Positions 1 through 6,412 are shown, counted from the first letter of the stretch. The stretch is 6,510 bases of DNA from an uncultured Kordia sp. (GCA_913054565.1 CAJXHW010000102.1:1-6510); one strand, 5' to 3'. Numbers and translations: made by a program. The notes: generated by a model not told the origin, from the letters alone.

Positions 1-19
1 GGATGCACTTTTAGTTTAA

Positions 20-922
20 TTAAAGTGTTATATTTTCTACCTTTCCTGTTAATTTATCCTTCCAATTTGTCCATTGGTATTTTTTTGAAAAAATAAACAA
101 CAAAATAGGGAAAATAATGAATACTGGTAATAACACATCGAAACCTGCTGCTGGTTCTGACATATCTTTTAATACAGAATCTGTTTGAAAGGCAGTCCAA
201 TTTGCGGTAACCAAAAGCGCTGTGATTAAATTATTTGCTGCATGAAAACCTAATGCTAATTCCATACCTTCATCCATTAAAGTTAATACGCCAAGAAACA
301 ACCCTGTTCCTATATAATAAATCATGATGATGTAACCAATCTTCTCAACTTCAGGGTTTGCGATGTGCATAATTCCAAAAATTAGTGATGTTATCAATAA
401 CGGAAGCCATTTATTTTTAGCAACAATACCAATACCTTGCATTAAATAACCTCTAAACAGATATTCCTCAAAACTTGTCTGAAATGGTATTAACAAGACT
501 CCAATAACAAATAAGATTAAAAACTTACTTAAGTCAAAATTCCATTGGTAATTTTCTGGTGAGAAGTTATAATCAACTGCTAACATTATAGTGGTAAAAC
601 CACCCCAAAGTAAAAAAGCAAAACTAATGCGTTTCCAATCAATTTGATTTCGTGAAGTTGTTAAAGACGTTATTGTTTGTTTATGCACAAACTTGACCCA
701 AAAAAACAACAACCCTAATCCAACAGCAAAAGGAAGAAGCATTTCAACAAGGAATCTACTAGCCCCTTTTCTCTTAATTTCAGACTGCATTATGGCATCA
801 ACATCTATATTTAGTAATTTTATGGCTAAAAAGTTTAAGACCATTAATCCAATAAACCTTCCTGGAATTAATAAGTATTTCCAAAAACGAAACTCACTTT
901 TATACCCTTGTTCAATAAACAT
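20..922 (-). CDS. CPBP-family intramembrane metalloprotease homologue (CAAX/Abi type)
   Basis: A 300-residue polytopic membrane protein of the CPBP family (CAAX prenyl protease 2/Abi). The three family motifs are visible in order: EEYLFRG with E152, E153 and R157; FGIMH with F182 and H186; and HAANN with H227 and N231. These glutamate, histidine and asparagine residues are the proposed metal and catalytic site inside the membrane. Hydrophobic stretches near residues 14-36, 58-78, 100-117, 131-148, 172-186, 193-216 and 261-278 fit about eight membrane segments. The ATG lies 10 bases after the menC stop, so it is probably the last visible gene of the hydrolase-menC-CPBP unit. Members in other bacteria process peptides, act in bacteriocin immunity or have no known substrate; the substrate here cannot be told. 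In flavobacteria I recall such genes sitting beside men genes, which suggests conserved linkage but not a proven role in quinone synthesis. No terminator is visible in the 19 bases left before the window edge, so the operon may continue. Confidence 0.9.
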   Translation of the reverse strand: MFIEQGYKSEFRFWKYLLIPGRFIGLMVLNFLAIKLLNIDVDAIMQSEIKRKGASRFLVEMLLPFAVGLGLLFFWVKFVHKQTITSLTTSRNQIDWKRISFAFLLWGGFTTIMLAVDYNFSPENYQWNFDLSKFLILFVIGVLLIPFQTSFEEYLFRGYLMQGIGIVAKNKWLPLLITSLIFGIMHIANPEVEKIGYIIMIYYIGTGLFLGVLTLMDEGMELALGFHAANNLITALLVTANWTAFQTDSVLKDMSEPAAGFDVLLPVFIIFPILLFIFSKKYQWTNWKDKLTGKVENITL

Positions 923-932
923 ACTTTATATT

Positions 933-1967
933 TTAGTAATTAAAATTCCAACTTAAATTTTTATTATACTGTAATGCCCCATTTTCAACTTCTAACGGAC
1001 TGTCAATATTATTAGTATATAAGCTTCCTGTCCCTAAACCTTGCGGTAGTTTTGAATTTAATGTGTATGTCCATTGACTAATGGCATTTAACCCCACATT
1101 ACTTTCTAAAGCACTCGTAATCCAATATTTCACATTTTGCGCATCTGCAGCAAACATCCACTCCTCTGACCCTTTAAAACCGCCTACAAGGCTTGGTTTT
1201 AAAATAATATATTGTGGCTGTATTGTTTGTATGAGCTTTTCCTTATCTGTTACAGGAAATACACCTATAAGTTCTTCATCTAATGCAATTGCTAACGGAG
1301 ATTTAGCACACAACTCTGCCATTTCATTTATCTGACCTGGTTTAATTGGCTGTTCAATAGAATGTAATTCAAATTCTGATAAAATGTGTAATTTTTCCAA
1401 AGCGCTTTCTGTTGAAAATGCGCCATTTGCATCAACTCGCAATTCAATATCACGTTTGGAATATTCTTTTCTGATAGATTTTAAAAGACGTAATTCTGTT
1501 TCAAAATCAATGGCACCAATTTTCATTTTTATACATGAAAATCCATGCTCAATTTTTTCTTGAATTTGAGTTTTCATAAATCGCTTATCGCCCATCCATA
1601 CTAATCCGTTAATAGGAATAGTGTCAGTACCTTGAGTAAACTGTGATGGAAATAGTTCAAACAGATTAGATTGCTGCAATGATAAAAATGCTTGTTCTAA
1701 GCCAAACTGAATTGAAGGAAAAGCTATTAATTGATTTAGTAATTTAGGTAATCCTAAATGAATGTTATCACAAGTCCATTTAAGAATTTTTTCATATTCT
1801 GGCACATCATCAACAGATAGTGTTCTTAAAATACCACATTCTCCTACGCCATAATTTCCCTGATTTTCAATGATAACAAACCATGTTTCTTTAGTTTTTA
1901 ATATCCCTCTTGAAGTTCCGCTTGGACGTTTAAATTCCAAAATATGTTTGTGATATCTAGCAATCAT
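933..1967 (-). CDS. menC: o-Succinylbenzoate synthase (MenC), enolase superfamily
   Basis: MenC dehydrates SHCHC to 2-succinylbenzoate in cytoplasmic menaquinone synthesis. With the start chosen here the protein has 344 residues. An N-terminal enolase-type capping domain (about 1-105) carries the PSGTSRG segment near residues 15-21. A barrel domain follows with the full catalytic set: K147 and K149 (IKMKIG), metal ligands D179 (RVDANG), E205 (SIEQP) and D230 (ALDEE), and base K257 (ILKPS). A late SALESNVGLNAI segment is also typical of MenC. The reading frame is open to an ATG at 1991, eight codons upstream, which would overlap the hydrolase gene by 23 bases. I prefer the ATG at 1967 because it sits one base after the hydrolase stop (TAA-A-ATG) and because flavobacterial homologues, as I recall them, begin just before the YHKHIL-like segment. 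Related dipeptide epimerases share the fold, but the sequence style and the substrate-loop region favour MenC. A quinone role would be firmer with menE or other men genes, which may lie beyond position 1. Confidence 0.9.
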   Translation of the reverse strand: MIARYHKHILEFKRPSGTSRGILKTKETWFVIIENQGNYGVGECGILRTLSVDDVPEYEKILKWTCDNIHLGLPKLLNQLIAFPSIQFGLEQAFLSLQQSNLFELFPSQFTQGTDTIPINGLVWMGDKRFMKTQIQEKIEHGFSCIKMKIGAIDFETELRLLKSIRKEYSKRDIELRVDANGAFSTESALEKLHILSEFELHSIEQPIKPGQINEMAELCAKSPLAIALDEELIGVFPVTDKEKLIQTIQPQYIILKPSLVGGFKGSEEWMFAADAQNVKYWITSALESNVGLNAISQWTYTLNSKLPQGLGTGSLYTNNIDSPLEVENGALQYNKNLSWNFNY

Positions 1968-1968
1968 T

Positions 1969-2646
1969 TTATATTGAAATTGATTTTCCAATTTCTAAAA
2001 GAATCAATTCCTTATCTGCCAATTTAAACTTTTTAACAGCCTCTTTTTCGTCAATAACTATTGGTGGAAATGTATTGTAATGACATCCTAAAACCTTATT
2101 ACATTCTACAAATTCTGAAGCAATAATAGCATCTTCAACACCCATTGTAAAATTATCGCCAATTGGCAAAACAGCAAGATCTAACTTTGTTTGCATTGGT
2201 ATTAACTTCATATCAAATGTTACTGCAGTATCACCAGCTATGTATATCGATTTATTTTTATATGAAATTACAAATCCACCTGGTTGACCACCATAACTAC
2301 CGTCAGGAAAAGAAGAAGTATGAACTGCATTAACATATTTTATAGAAATATCATCAAATATACATGTACCACCATGATTAACAGGATGTGCGTCAAAATT
2401 TTTAGCTATGTAATGCATTGCAATTTCATAATTTGAAATGATTTTTGCTCCTGTGCGCTTTGCTATTGCTTCAACATCTAAAATATGATCTTGATGGGCA
2501 TGAGTAATTAGAATATAATCAACATGTAATTCATCACAGTTTATATGCTTAGCAGATGGATTTCCACTTATAAACGGATCAACTAATAAGACTTTGTCAT
2601 GAATTGATATAGACAGGCAAGCGTGCCCTAAATAAGTAATTTGCAT
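1969..2646 (-). CDS. UPF0173-type metal-dependent hydrolase (metallo-beta-lactamase fold)
   Basis: A 225-residue cytoplasmic protein with the metallo-beta-lactamase fold and the usual length of the UPF0173 group (UlaG-like/YtkL-like). Visible features are the N-terminal ITYLGHAC with H8, the VDPF strand, the metal-binding THAHQDH with H49, H51, D53 and H54, then H109, D139 in AGDT and H189 in GCHYN. Together these form a complete two-metal site. The natural substrate of this group is unknown. The frame stays open upstream to a TTG at 2676, but I chose the ATG at 2646 because MQITYLGHA is where this family normally begins, and because a candidate promoter element lies between the two. The stop is separated from the menC ATG by one base, so translation of the two is probably coupled. 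Its role is uncertain: the linkage with menC may mean a metabolite-repair or thioesterase-like function, but that is speculation. Confidence 0.88.
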   Translation of the reverse strand: MQITYLGHACLSISIHDKVLLVDPFISGNPSAKHINCDELHVDYILITHAHQDHILDVEAIAKRTGAKIISNYEIAMHYIAKNFDAHPVNHGGTCIFDDISIKYVNAVHTSSFPDGSYGGQPGGFVISYKNKSIYIAGDTAVTFDMKLIPMQTKLDLAVLPIGDNFTMGVEDAIIASEFVECNKVLGCHYNTFPPIVIDEKEAVKKFKLADKELILLEIGKSISI

Positions 2647-2659
2647 TAGAATTTTATTA

Positions 2660-2667
2660 TAAAGATA
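2660..2667 (-). promoter_or_regulatory. Candidate -7 promoter element for the hydrolase-menC-CPBP unit
   Basis: On the minus strand the bases read TATCTTTA, seven of eight matches to the Bacteroidota -7 consensus TAnnTTTG. The element ends 13 bases before the ATG at 2646 and would give a leader of fewer than ten bases. No clear TTG element is seen at the expected distance upstream. Such matches arise easily in AT-rich DNA. Confidence 0.3.
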
Positions 2668-2700
2668 GATTAGCAATATAAGTAAATAGAGACTGAAAAT

Positions 2701-2734
2701 AAAAAAACCTGAATCATTTGATTCAAGTTTTTTT
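2701..2734. terminator. Terminator-like hairpin between purM and the hydrolase gene
   Basis: An A-run (2701-2707), then CCTGAATC, loop ATTT, then GATTCAAG and a T-run form a hairpin. The inner stem pairs 2710-2715 with 2720-2725, followed by one C/A mismatch and then further C-G and A-T pairs. Because A-runs and T-runs flank both sides, it could act in either direction. It lies 55 bases upstream of the hydrolase start, beyond the stronger terminator that already closes purM, so it may be a backup stop or may end a separate short transcript. Confidence 0.6.
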
Positions 2735-2752
2735 TGGGGTAAGTTTTTGGGG
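2731..2752. repeat. Two copies of TTTTTGGGG, 13 bases apart
   Basis: TTTTTGGGG occurs at 2731-2739 and again at 2744-2752, separated by TAAG. The second copy is followed by CAAAAAA, so 2744-2749 can also pair with 2753-2758 around a GGG loop. The repeat abuts the terminator-like hairpin. On the minus strand it reads CCCCAAAAA twice. Function unknown; the four-G blocks stand out in AT-rich intergenic DNA. Confidence 0.5.
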
Positions 2753-2890
2753 CAAAAAATCTACTCATCTAATATAACATCCATTTAGGCTTAAATAAAA
2801 CTATTTGTTGCATAAGGTCACTTTTATGTTGTGATTATAAGATAAGTTCTATTTTATCTGTAACACTTTGACCTACATTTACTTAAAACA
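2735..2890. other. Intergenic stretch without a convincing gene
   Basis: Between the two hairpins every frame on both strands is broken by stops; the best minus-strand ATG frame gives only 14 codons. A weak AT-rich inverted repeat (2840-2845 with 2854-2859) is present. I see no tRNA-like or recognised riboswitch-like fold. A small RNA or the remains of a lost gene cannot be excluded. Confidence 0.5.
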
Positions 2891-2922
2891 AAAAAGAGCT
2901 TCACATGTGTGAAGCTCTTTTT
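2891..2922 (-). terminator. Strong Rho-independent terminator of the guaB-purM unit
   Basis: A perfect 14-base-pair stem (2891-2904 with 2909-2922) closes on a four-base ATGT loop. The core is GAGCTTCAC/GTGAAGCTC flanked by A5 and T5. It begins 19 bases after the purM stop. On the minus strand the stem runs into TTTTTTGTTTT, a good U-tract. The arrangement is symmetric, so it could also stop plus-strand transcription. Confidence 0.92.
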
Positions 2923-2941
2923 GTTTTATTGAGTATAAGAA

Positions 2942-4120
2942 TTAGTACTCAAATGTACCATAGGTACTTGCAATCGTTAATTTTTTAGATGGTGATGCTT
3001 CTACTCTACCTACAATTCTTGCATCTACATTAAATGATTTTGAAATTGCAATAATGTCTTCAGCCACTTCTGGTTTAACATATAATTCCATCCTATGACC
3101 ACAATTAAACACCTGATACATTTCTTTCCAATCTGTTTTTGATTGTTCTTGTATCAACTTAAATAATGGTGGTATTGGAAACATATTATCTTTTACAATA
3201 TGTAAATTATCTATAAAGTGTAAAATTTTGGTTTGTGCACCTCCAGAACAATGAATCAATCCATGAACATCATCACTTTTATATTTTTCTAATATTGCCT
3301 TTATTATTGGCGCATAAGTTCTGGTTGGTGACAACACCAATTTACCAGCATCAATTGGAGAATTTTCAACTGTATCTGTTAGTTTGGTTTGTCCTGAATA
3401 CACCAATTCATTTGGTACTGCAGCATCAAAACTTTCAGGGTACTTTTCAGCCAAATACTTATGAAACACATCATGCCTTGCAGAGGTTAATCCGTTAGAC
3501 CCCATTCCACCATTGTATCCTTTTTCGTAAGTTGCTTGTCCAAATGACTCCAAACCAACGATAACATCTCCAGGAGCAATATTAGCATTATCAATAACAT
3601 CAGAACGTTTCATACGTGCTGTTACTGTAGAATCTACAATAATTGTACGCACTAAATCACCAACATCTGCAGTTTCACCACCAGTTGAATGAATAGTTAC
3701 TCCAAATTCTTTTAATTCAGAAATTAACTCTTCTGTTCCGTTTATAATTGCTGAAAGTACTTCTCCTGTAATTAAGCTTTTATTTCTACCAATTGTAGAA
3801 GATAACATAATATTATCAGTAGCTCCTACACATAATAAATCATCTATATTCATGATTAATGCATCTTGGGCAATACCTTTCCAAACAGACACATCACCTG
3901 TTTCTTTCCAATACATATAGGCTAATGATGATTTTGTTCCAGCACCATCAGCATGCATAATTAAACAATAGTCTTCATCACCGGTTAAATGATCAGGTAC
4001 TATTTTACAAAATGCTTTAGGAAACACTCCTTTATCAACATTTTTTATGGCATTATGCACATCTTCTTTTGAGGCTGAAACACCACGTTGACTGTATCTT
4101 TTTGAAATATCTGAACTCAT
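2942..4120 (-). CDS. purM: Phosphoribosylformylglycinamidine cyclo-ligase (AIR synthase), long Bacteroidota type
   Basis: PurM closes the imidazole ring in cytoplasmic purine synthesis, turning FGAM and ATP into AIR. The protein has 392 residues with the start chosen here, clearly longer than the roughly 345 of the classical enzyme. PurM-superfamily signatures are in order: YSQRGV (9-14, classical YxxAGV), DGAGTK (58-63, classical DGVGTK), NIDDLL (91-96, classical VNDL), GGETAD (147-152) in the nucleotide/phosphate region, GDVIVGL (184-190), HCSGGAQTK (290-298, where classical PurM has HITGGG) and FNCGHRM (338-344). The departures from the classical motifs are shared, as I remember, by flavobacterial and Bacteroides homologues annotated as PurM or AIR synthase-related. 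The frame is open to an ATG at 4180, but that would overlap guaB by 59 bases. The ATG at 4120 lies one base after the guaB stop and gives the usual family N-terminus MSSDxSKRY. It is co-transcribed with guaB and followed by a strong terminator. The specific reaction is inferred from family, and a related AIR-synthase-like activity is possible. Confidence 0.85.
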   Translation of the reverse strand: MSSDISKRYSQRGVSASKEDVHNAIKNVDKGVFPKAFCKIVPDHLTGDEDYCLIMHADGAGTKSSLAYMYWKETGDVSVWKGIAQDALIMNIDDLLCVGATDNIMLSSTIGRNKSLITGEVLSAIINGTEELISELKEFGVTIHSTGGETADVGDLVRTIIVDSTVTARMKRSDVIDNANIAPGDVIVGLESFGQATYEKGYNGGMGSNGLTSARHDVFHKYLAEKYPESFDAAVPNELVYSGQTKLTDTVENSPIDAGKLVLSPTRTYAPIIKAILEKYKSDDVHGLIHCSGGAQTKILHFIDNLHIVKDNMFPIPPLFKLIQEQSKTDWKEMYQVFNCGHRMELYVKPEVAEDIIAISKSFNVDARIVGRVEASPSKKLTIASTYGTFEY

Positions 4121-4121
4121 A

Positions 4122-5621
4122 TTATCTAGAATAATTTGGTGCTTCTTTAGTAATTGTGACATCATGTGGGTGACTTTCATTAATTCCTGAAGCTGTAATT
4201 TTCACAAAACGTCCAGTTTCTTTTAATGTCTCAATATCTTTTGATCCTGAATAGCCCATACCTGCACGTAAACCACCAACAAATTGATGAATACTTTCTT
4301 GTAATTCTCCTTTATATGGCACACGACCAACAATACCCTCAGGGACTAATTTTTTAATATCATCTTCAACATCTTGGAAGTATCTATCTTTTGAACCTTT
4401 TTTCATCGCTTCTACAGATCCCATTCCTCTGTATGATTTGAATTTTCTCCCCTGTAATAAAATTGTTTCCCCAGGTGATTCTTTAGTACCTGCTAATAAT
4501 GATCCTAACATCACACAGTCAGCTCCAGCAGCAATTGCTTTAGGAATATCTCCTGTAAAACGTATACCTCCATCTGCAATTACTGGTACTCCAGATCCTT
4601 TTATTGCAGCAGCAACTTCTAATACGGCAGAAAATTGTGGATAACCAACACCTGCAACTACACGAGTAGTACAAATTGACCCTGGTCCAATTCCTACTTT
4701 AATACCATCTGCCCCTGCTTCTACTAAATATTTAGCGGCTTCTGCTGTTGCTATATTTCCTACAATCACATCTAATGTTGGGTATTTAGATTTTACCGAT
4801 TGTAACACATTTACAACACCTTTAGTATGCCCATGAGCAGTATCTATTATCACAGCATCAACTCCTGCATTAACTAATGCTTCAGTTCGCTCTATAACAT
4901 CCCCAGTAACTCCTAAAGCCGCAGCTACACGCAAACGCCCAAATTGATCTTTATTCGCATTTGGTTTTAATGTTACTTTGGTAATGTCTCTAAACGTTAT
5001 TAAACCAACTAATTTATTGTTTTTATTAACTACTGGTAATTTTTCAATTTTATTTTCTTGTAAAATACCCTCTGCTTCTTTTAAAGAAGTCCCTTCTTTA
5101 GTTGTTACAAGATTTTGAGAAGTCATGACCTCTTCAATCTTTCTATTGTTATTTTTCTCAAAACGCAAATCTCTATTTGTAACAATACCTATCAATAAGC
5201 CATTTTCATCAACAACTGGAATTCCTCCAATTTTATGCTCACTCATATTTTGCTTTGCATCGGCAACGGTTGCATTTTTAGGTAAAGTAATCGGATCTAT
5301 AATCATTCCTGACTCAGAACGTTTTACTTTCCTTACCTCATTTGCTTGAGCTTTAATTGTCATGTTTTTATGTAACACTCCAATTCCTCCTTCTCTTGCT
5401 ATAGCAATAGCCATATCAGATTCTGTTACCGTATCCATGGCAGCAGATATGATAGGAATATTAATTGTAATATTTTTTGTGAATTTTGTTTTTATACTTA
5501 CTTCTCTAGGTAGTATTTCTGAGTAAGCTGGTACTAATAGTACGTCATCATAGGTTAGTCCTTCTCCTACAATTTTATTGTTGTGTGTTGTGATAGTGCA
5601 ATTAGTAATAATTGCATGCAA
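4122..5621 (-). CDS. guaB: Inosine-5'-monophosphate dehydrogenase (IMPDH)
   Basis: IMPDH oxidises IMP to XMP with NAD+, the rate-limiting step to GMP. Numbered from the TTG at 5621, the catalytic barrel begins with GEGLTYDDVLLVP (19-31). It is interrupted by a CBS-domain pair (about 105-215) and resumes with the catalytic loop GIGPGSICTTR and nucleophile C317. The IMP phosphate site DGGIR (350-354), the SYRGMGS segment (397-403), the mobile flap with the R413-Y414 dyad (KDRYFQ), and a C-terminal SHPHDVTITKEAPNYS complete the family pattern. Length is normal at about 490. The start is doubtful: TTG at 5621 is the only ATG/GTG/TTG that keeps the conserved N-terminus, yet it lies inside a perfect promoter -7 match. 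Homologues as I remember them begin with ATG at the residue before xAHNNKI, which here is an ATC codon at 5592-5594. The true product may therefore be about nine residues shorter. purM follows after one base, forming a purine operon. Confidence 0.97.
   Translation of the reverse strand: MHAIITNCTITTHNNKIVGEGLTYDDVLLVPAYSEILPREVSIKTKFTKNITINIPIISAAMDTVTESDMAIAIAREGGIGVLHKNMTIKAQANEVRKVKRSESGMIIDPITLPKNATVADAKQNMSEHKIGGIPVVDENGLLIGIVTNRDLRFEKNNNRKIEEVMTSQNLVTTKEGTSLKEAEGILQENKIEKLPVVNKNNKLVGLITFRDITKVTLKPNANKDQFGRLRVAAALGVTGDVIERTEALVNAGVDAVIIDTAHGHTKGVVNVLQSVKSKYPTLDVIVGNIATAEAAKYLVEAGADGIKVGIGPGSICTTRVVAGVGYPQFSAVLEVAAAIKGSGVPVIADGGIRFTGDIPKAIAAGADCVMLGSLLAGTKESPGETILLQGRKFKSYRGMGSVEAMKKGSKDRYFQDVEDDIKKLVPEGIVGRVPYKGELQESIHQFVGGLRAGMGYSGSKDIETLKETGRFVKITASGINESHPHDVTITKEAPNYSR
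5612..5621. promoter_or_regulatory. Perfect 10-bp palindrome at the guaB promoter
   Basis: TTGCATGCAA is a perfect inverted repeat that overlaps the end of the candidate -7 element and the expected transcription start of guaB. A palindrome there is well placed for an operator that blocks polymerase. It could also be chance, and I do not recognise it as a characterised operator. Confidence 0.3.
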
Positions 5622-5626
5622 ATATA
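5619..5626 (-). promoter_or_regulatory. Candidate -7 promoter element of guaB-purM
   Basis: The minus strand reads TATATTTG, an exact match to the Bacteroidota -7 consensus TAnnTTTG. Transcription would begin about 5612-5615, so the mRNA would start downstream of the TTG codon at 5619-5621. The expected TTG -33 element is not clear 19-21 bases upstream; only a TTTAGA-like stretch is present near 5647-5652. Confidence 0.5.
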
Positions 5627-5657
5627 GTCAATTTTTATGTGACTATTCTAAATTTAA

Positions 5658-5671
5658 AAGATTTAAATCTT
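5658..5671. repeat. 14-bp perfect palindrome over the end of the small Cys-rich gene
   Basis: AAGATTTAAATCTT is a perfect inverted repeat that contains the stop codon (5663-5665) of the 47-residue gene. As RNA it could only make a 5-base-pair AT stem with a TTAA loop, followed on the minus strand by TTTAAATTT. That is too weak to call a terminator, so read-through towards guaB is possible. Confidence 0.4.
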
Positions 5672-5806
5672 AGGACATCTTTTACAGTTTGACTTACCCT
5701 TTTTCTTATACTTTTTACAGCATTTAGTCTTCTTTCCATTACAAGAAGAACAGTCATTTGCAATGACATTACAAGGTGCTGATATTATTAATGATGTATG
5801 CAACAT
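5663..5806 (-). CDS. Small cysteine- and lysine-rich protein (47 aa), unknown function
   Basis: A 47-codon frame runs from an ATG at 5806 to a TAA at 5663, with an in-frame TAA two codons before the ATG, so the start is fixed as the only ATG. The product has seven cysteines (12, 19, 22, 29, 30, 41, 44) arranged as CSSC, CC and CKRC. It also has eleven lysines, mostly in its second half (KKYKKKGK at 31-38). The first 16 residues are mildly hydrophobic and hold no charged residue, but they are too short and lack a clear cleavage site for a confident signal peptide; the lipoprotein box is not convincing because proline precedes C12. Paired cysteines in a basic chain suggest metal binding, a zinc-ribbon-like fold or disulfides. 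It follows the ferritin terminator, so it should have its own promoter; TCTATTTG at 5832-5839 on the minus strand is a 7/8 match to the -7 consensus. I do not recognise a named family, although it resembles small Cys-rich proteins I vaguely associate with flavobacteria. Confidence 0.6.
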   Translation of the reverse strand: MLHTSLIISAPCNVIANDCSSCNGKKTKCCKKYKKKGKSNCKRCPKI

Positions 5807-5849
5807 ATATTATACTTATTTAAACTAAATACAAATAGAGTGCGAATAT

Positions 5850-5884
5850 AAAAAAAAGAGTTACCCATTACAAGATAACTCTTT
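5850..5884 (-). terminator. Rho-independent terminator of the ferritin gene
   Basis: A nine-base-pair stem pairs AAAGAGTTA (5855-5863) with TAACTCTTT (5876-5884) around a 12-base loop. On the minus strand the stem is followed by a run of eight T starting within its last pairs and then ATATT. It begins 21 bases after the ferritin stop and separates ferritin from the small Cys-rich gene. Confidence 0.85.
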
Positions 5885-5905
5885 AAAATATACAATTAAA
5901 ACCAA

Positions 5906-6412
5906 CTACACATCCTGTTCGGCTGCTTTTACAAAGGTCATGATATCTCTATCAAACATATAATGACCTGTTTTATCATTACCTATAATATTTAATTTAT
6001 CAAGCATCGTTCTAGCTTGAGCTTCTTCTTCCAATTGTTCTGATACATACCATTGCATAAAGTTATGAGTATTATAATCTTTATGACTTAAACATTCAAA
6101 TATGATTTCATTAATTTTTTGAGTCACAAAGATTTCACTTGACAAAAACTCTTCAAATAACTCGTTTAATGAATGAAAATCTTTTTTAGGTGCAGTTAAT
6201 GCAGGTATTAATGCATTACCACCTCTTTCATTAATAAATTTCACCAATTTAATCATGTGAACACGTTCCTCTTCAGAATTAGCATAAAAGAACTCTGACA
6301 CCCCATTATACCCTTTAACATCTGCCCAAGACGCCATTGCTAAATAATGCATTGAAGCATTAGCTTCATATCTAACCTGATCATTCAGTAAGTTTTCTAT
6401 TTCCTTTTTCAT
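5906..6412 (-). CDS. ftnA: Bacterial non-haem ferritin (FtnA type)
   Basis: A 168-residue four-helix-bundle ferritin that should form a 24-subunit shell, oxidise Fe(II) and store Fe(III) in the cytoplasm. Aligned by eye with Escherichia coli FtnA, the full ferroxidase centre is present: E16 (YEANAS), E49 and H52 (EEERVHM), E93, Q126 and E129 (SEQLEEE). Y23 also corresponds to the conserved tyrosine. The segments TQKINE (97-102) and QWYVSEQ (120-126) are near-identical to FtnA. There is no haem-ligand methionine pattern of bacterioferritin and the length is that of FtnA, not of Dps. The ATG at 6412 starts MKKEIENLLNDQ, the normal N-terminus, and is preceded by an AT-rich leader without a Shine-Dalgarno sequence. 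It appears monocistronic, with its own candidate promoter and a good terminator. No Fur-box-like site was recognised upstream, though only 98 bases are available. Confidence 0.96.
   Translation of the reverse strand: MKKEIENLLNDQVRYEANASMHYLAMASWADVKGYNGVSEFFYANSEEERVHMIKLVKFINERGGNALIPALTAPKKDFHSLNELFEEFLSSEIFVTQKINEIIFECLSHKDYNTHNFMQWYVSEQLEEEAQARTMLDKLNIIGNDKTGHYMFDRDIMTFVKAAEQDV

Noticed and set aside
693..956. Plus-strand 87-codon frame over the CPBP gene
   Set aside because: It lies almost entirely antisense to a gene with clear motifs, has low-complexity composition and shows no recognisable domain.
2777..2815. Minus-strand 14-codon frame in the purM-hydrolase gap
   Set aside because: It is too short, with no composition signal and no ribosome-site support.
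2840..2859. AT-rich inverted repeat AGATAA/TTATCT
   Set aside because: The stem has six weak pairs, which is expected by chance in DNA this rich in A and T.
3235..3498. Plus-strand 87-codon frame over purM
   Set aside because: It is antisense to conserved PurM sequence. Its histidine- and leucine-rich product is what reversed PurM codons would give.
5125..5349. Plus-strand 74-codon frame over the guaB CBS region
   Set aside because: It is a shadow of a strongly conserved gene, with no start-site or domain support.
5568..5617. Sixteen-codon frame from the ATG at 5617 overlapping the guaB start, a possible leader peptide
   Set aside because: Its ATG would sit at or before the predicted transcription start, and the product shows no attenuator-like codon run or associated hairpin.
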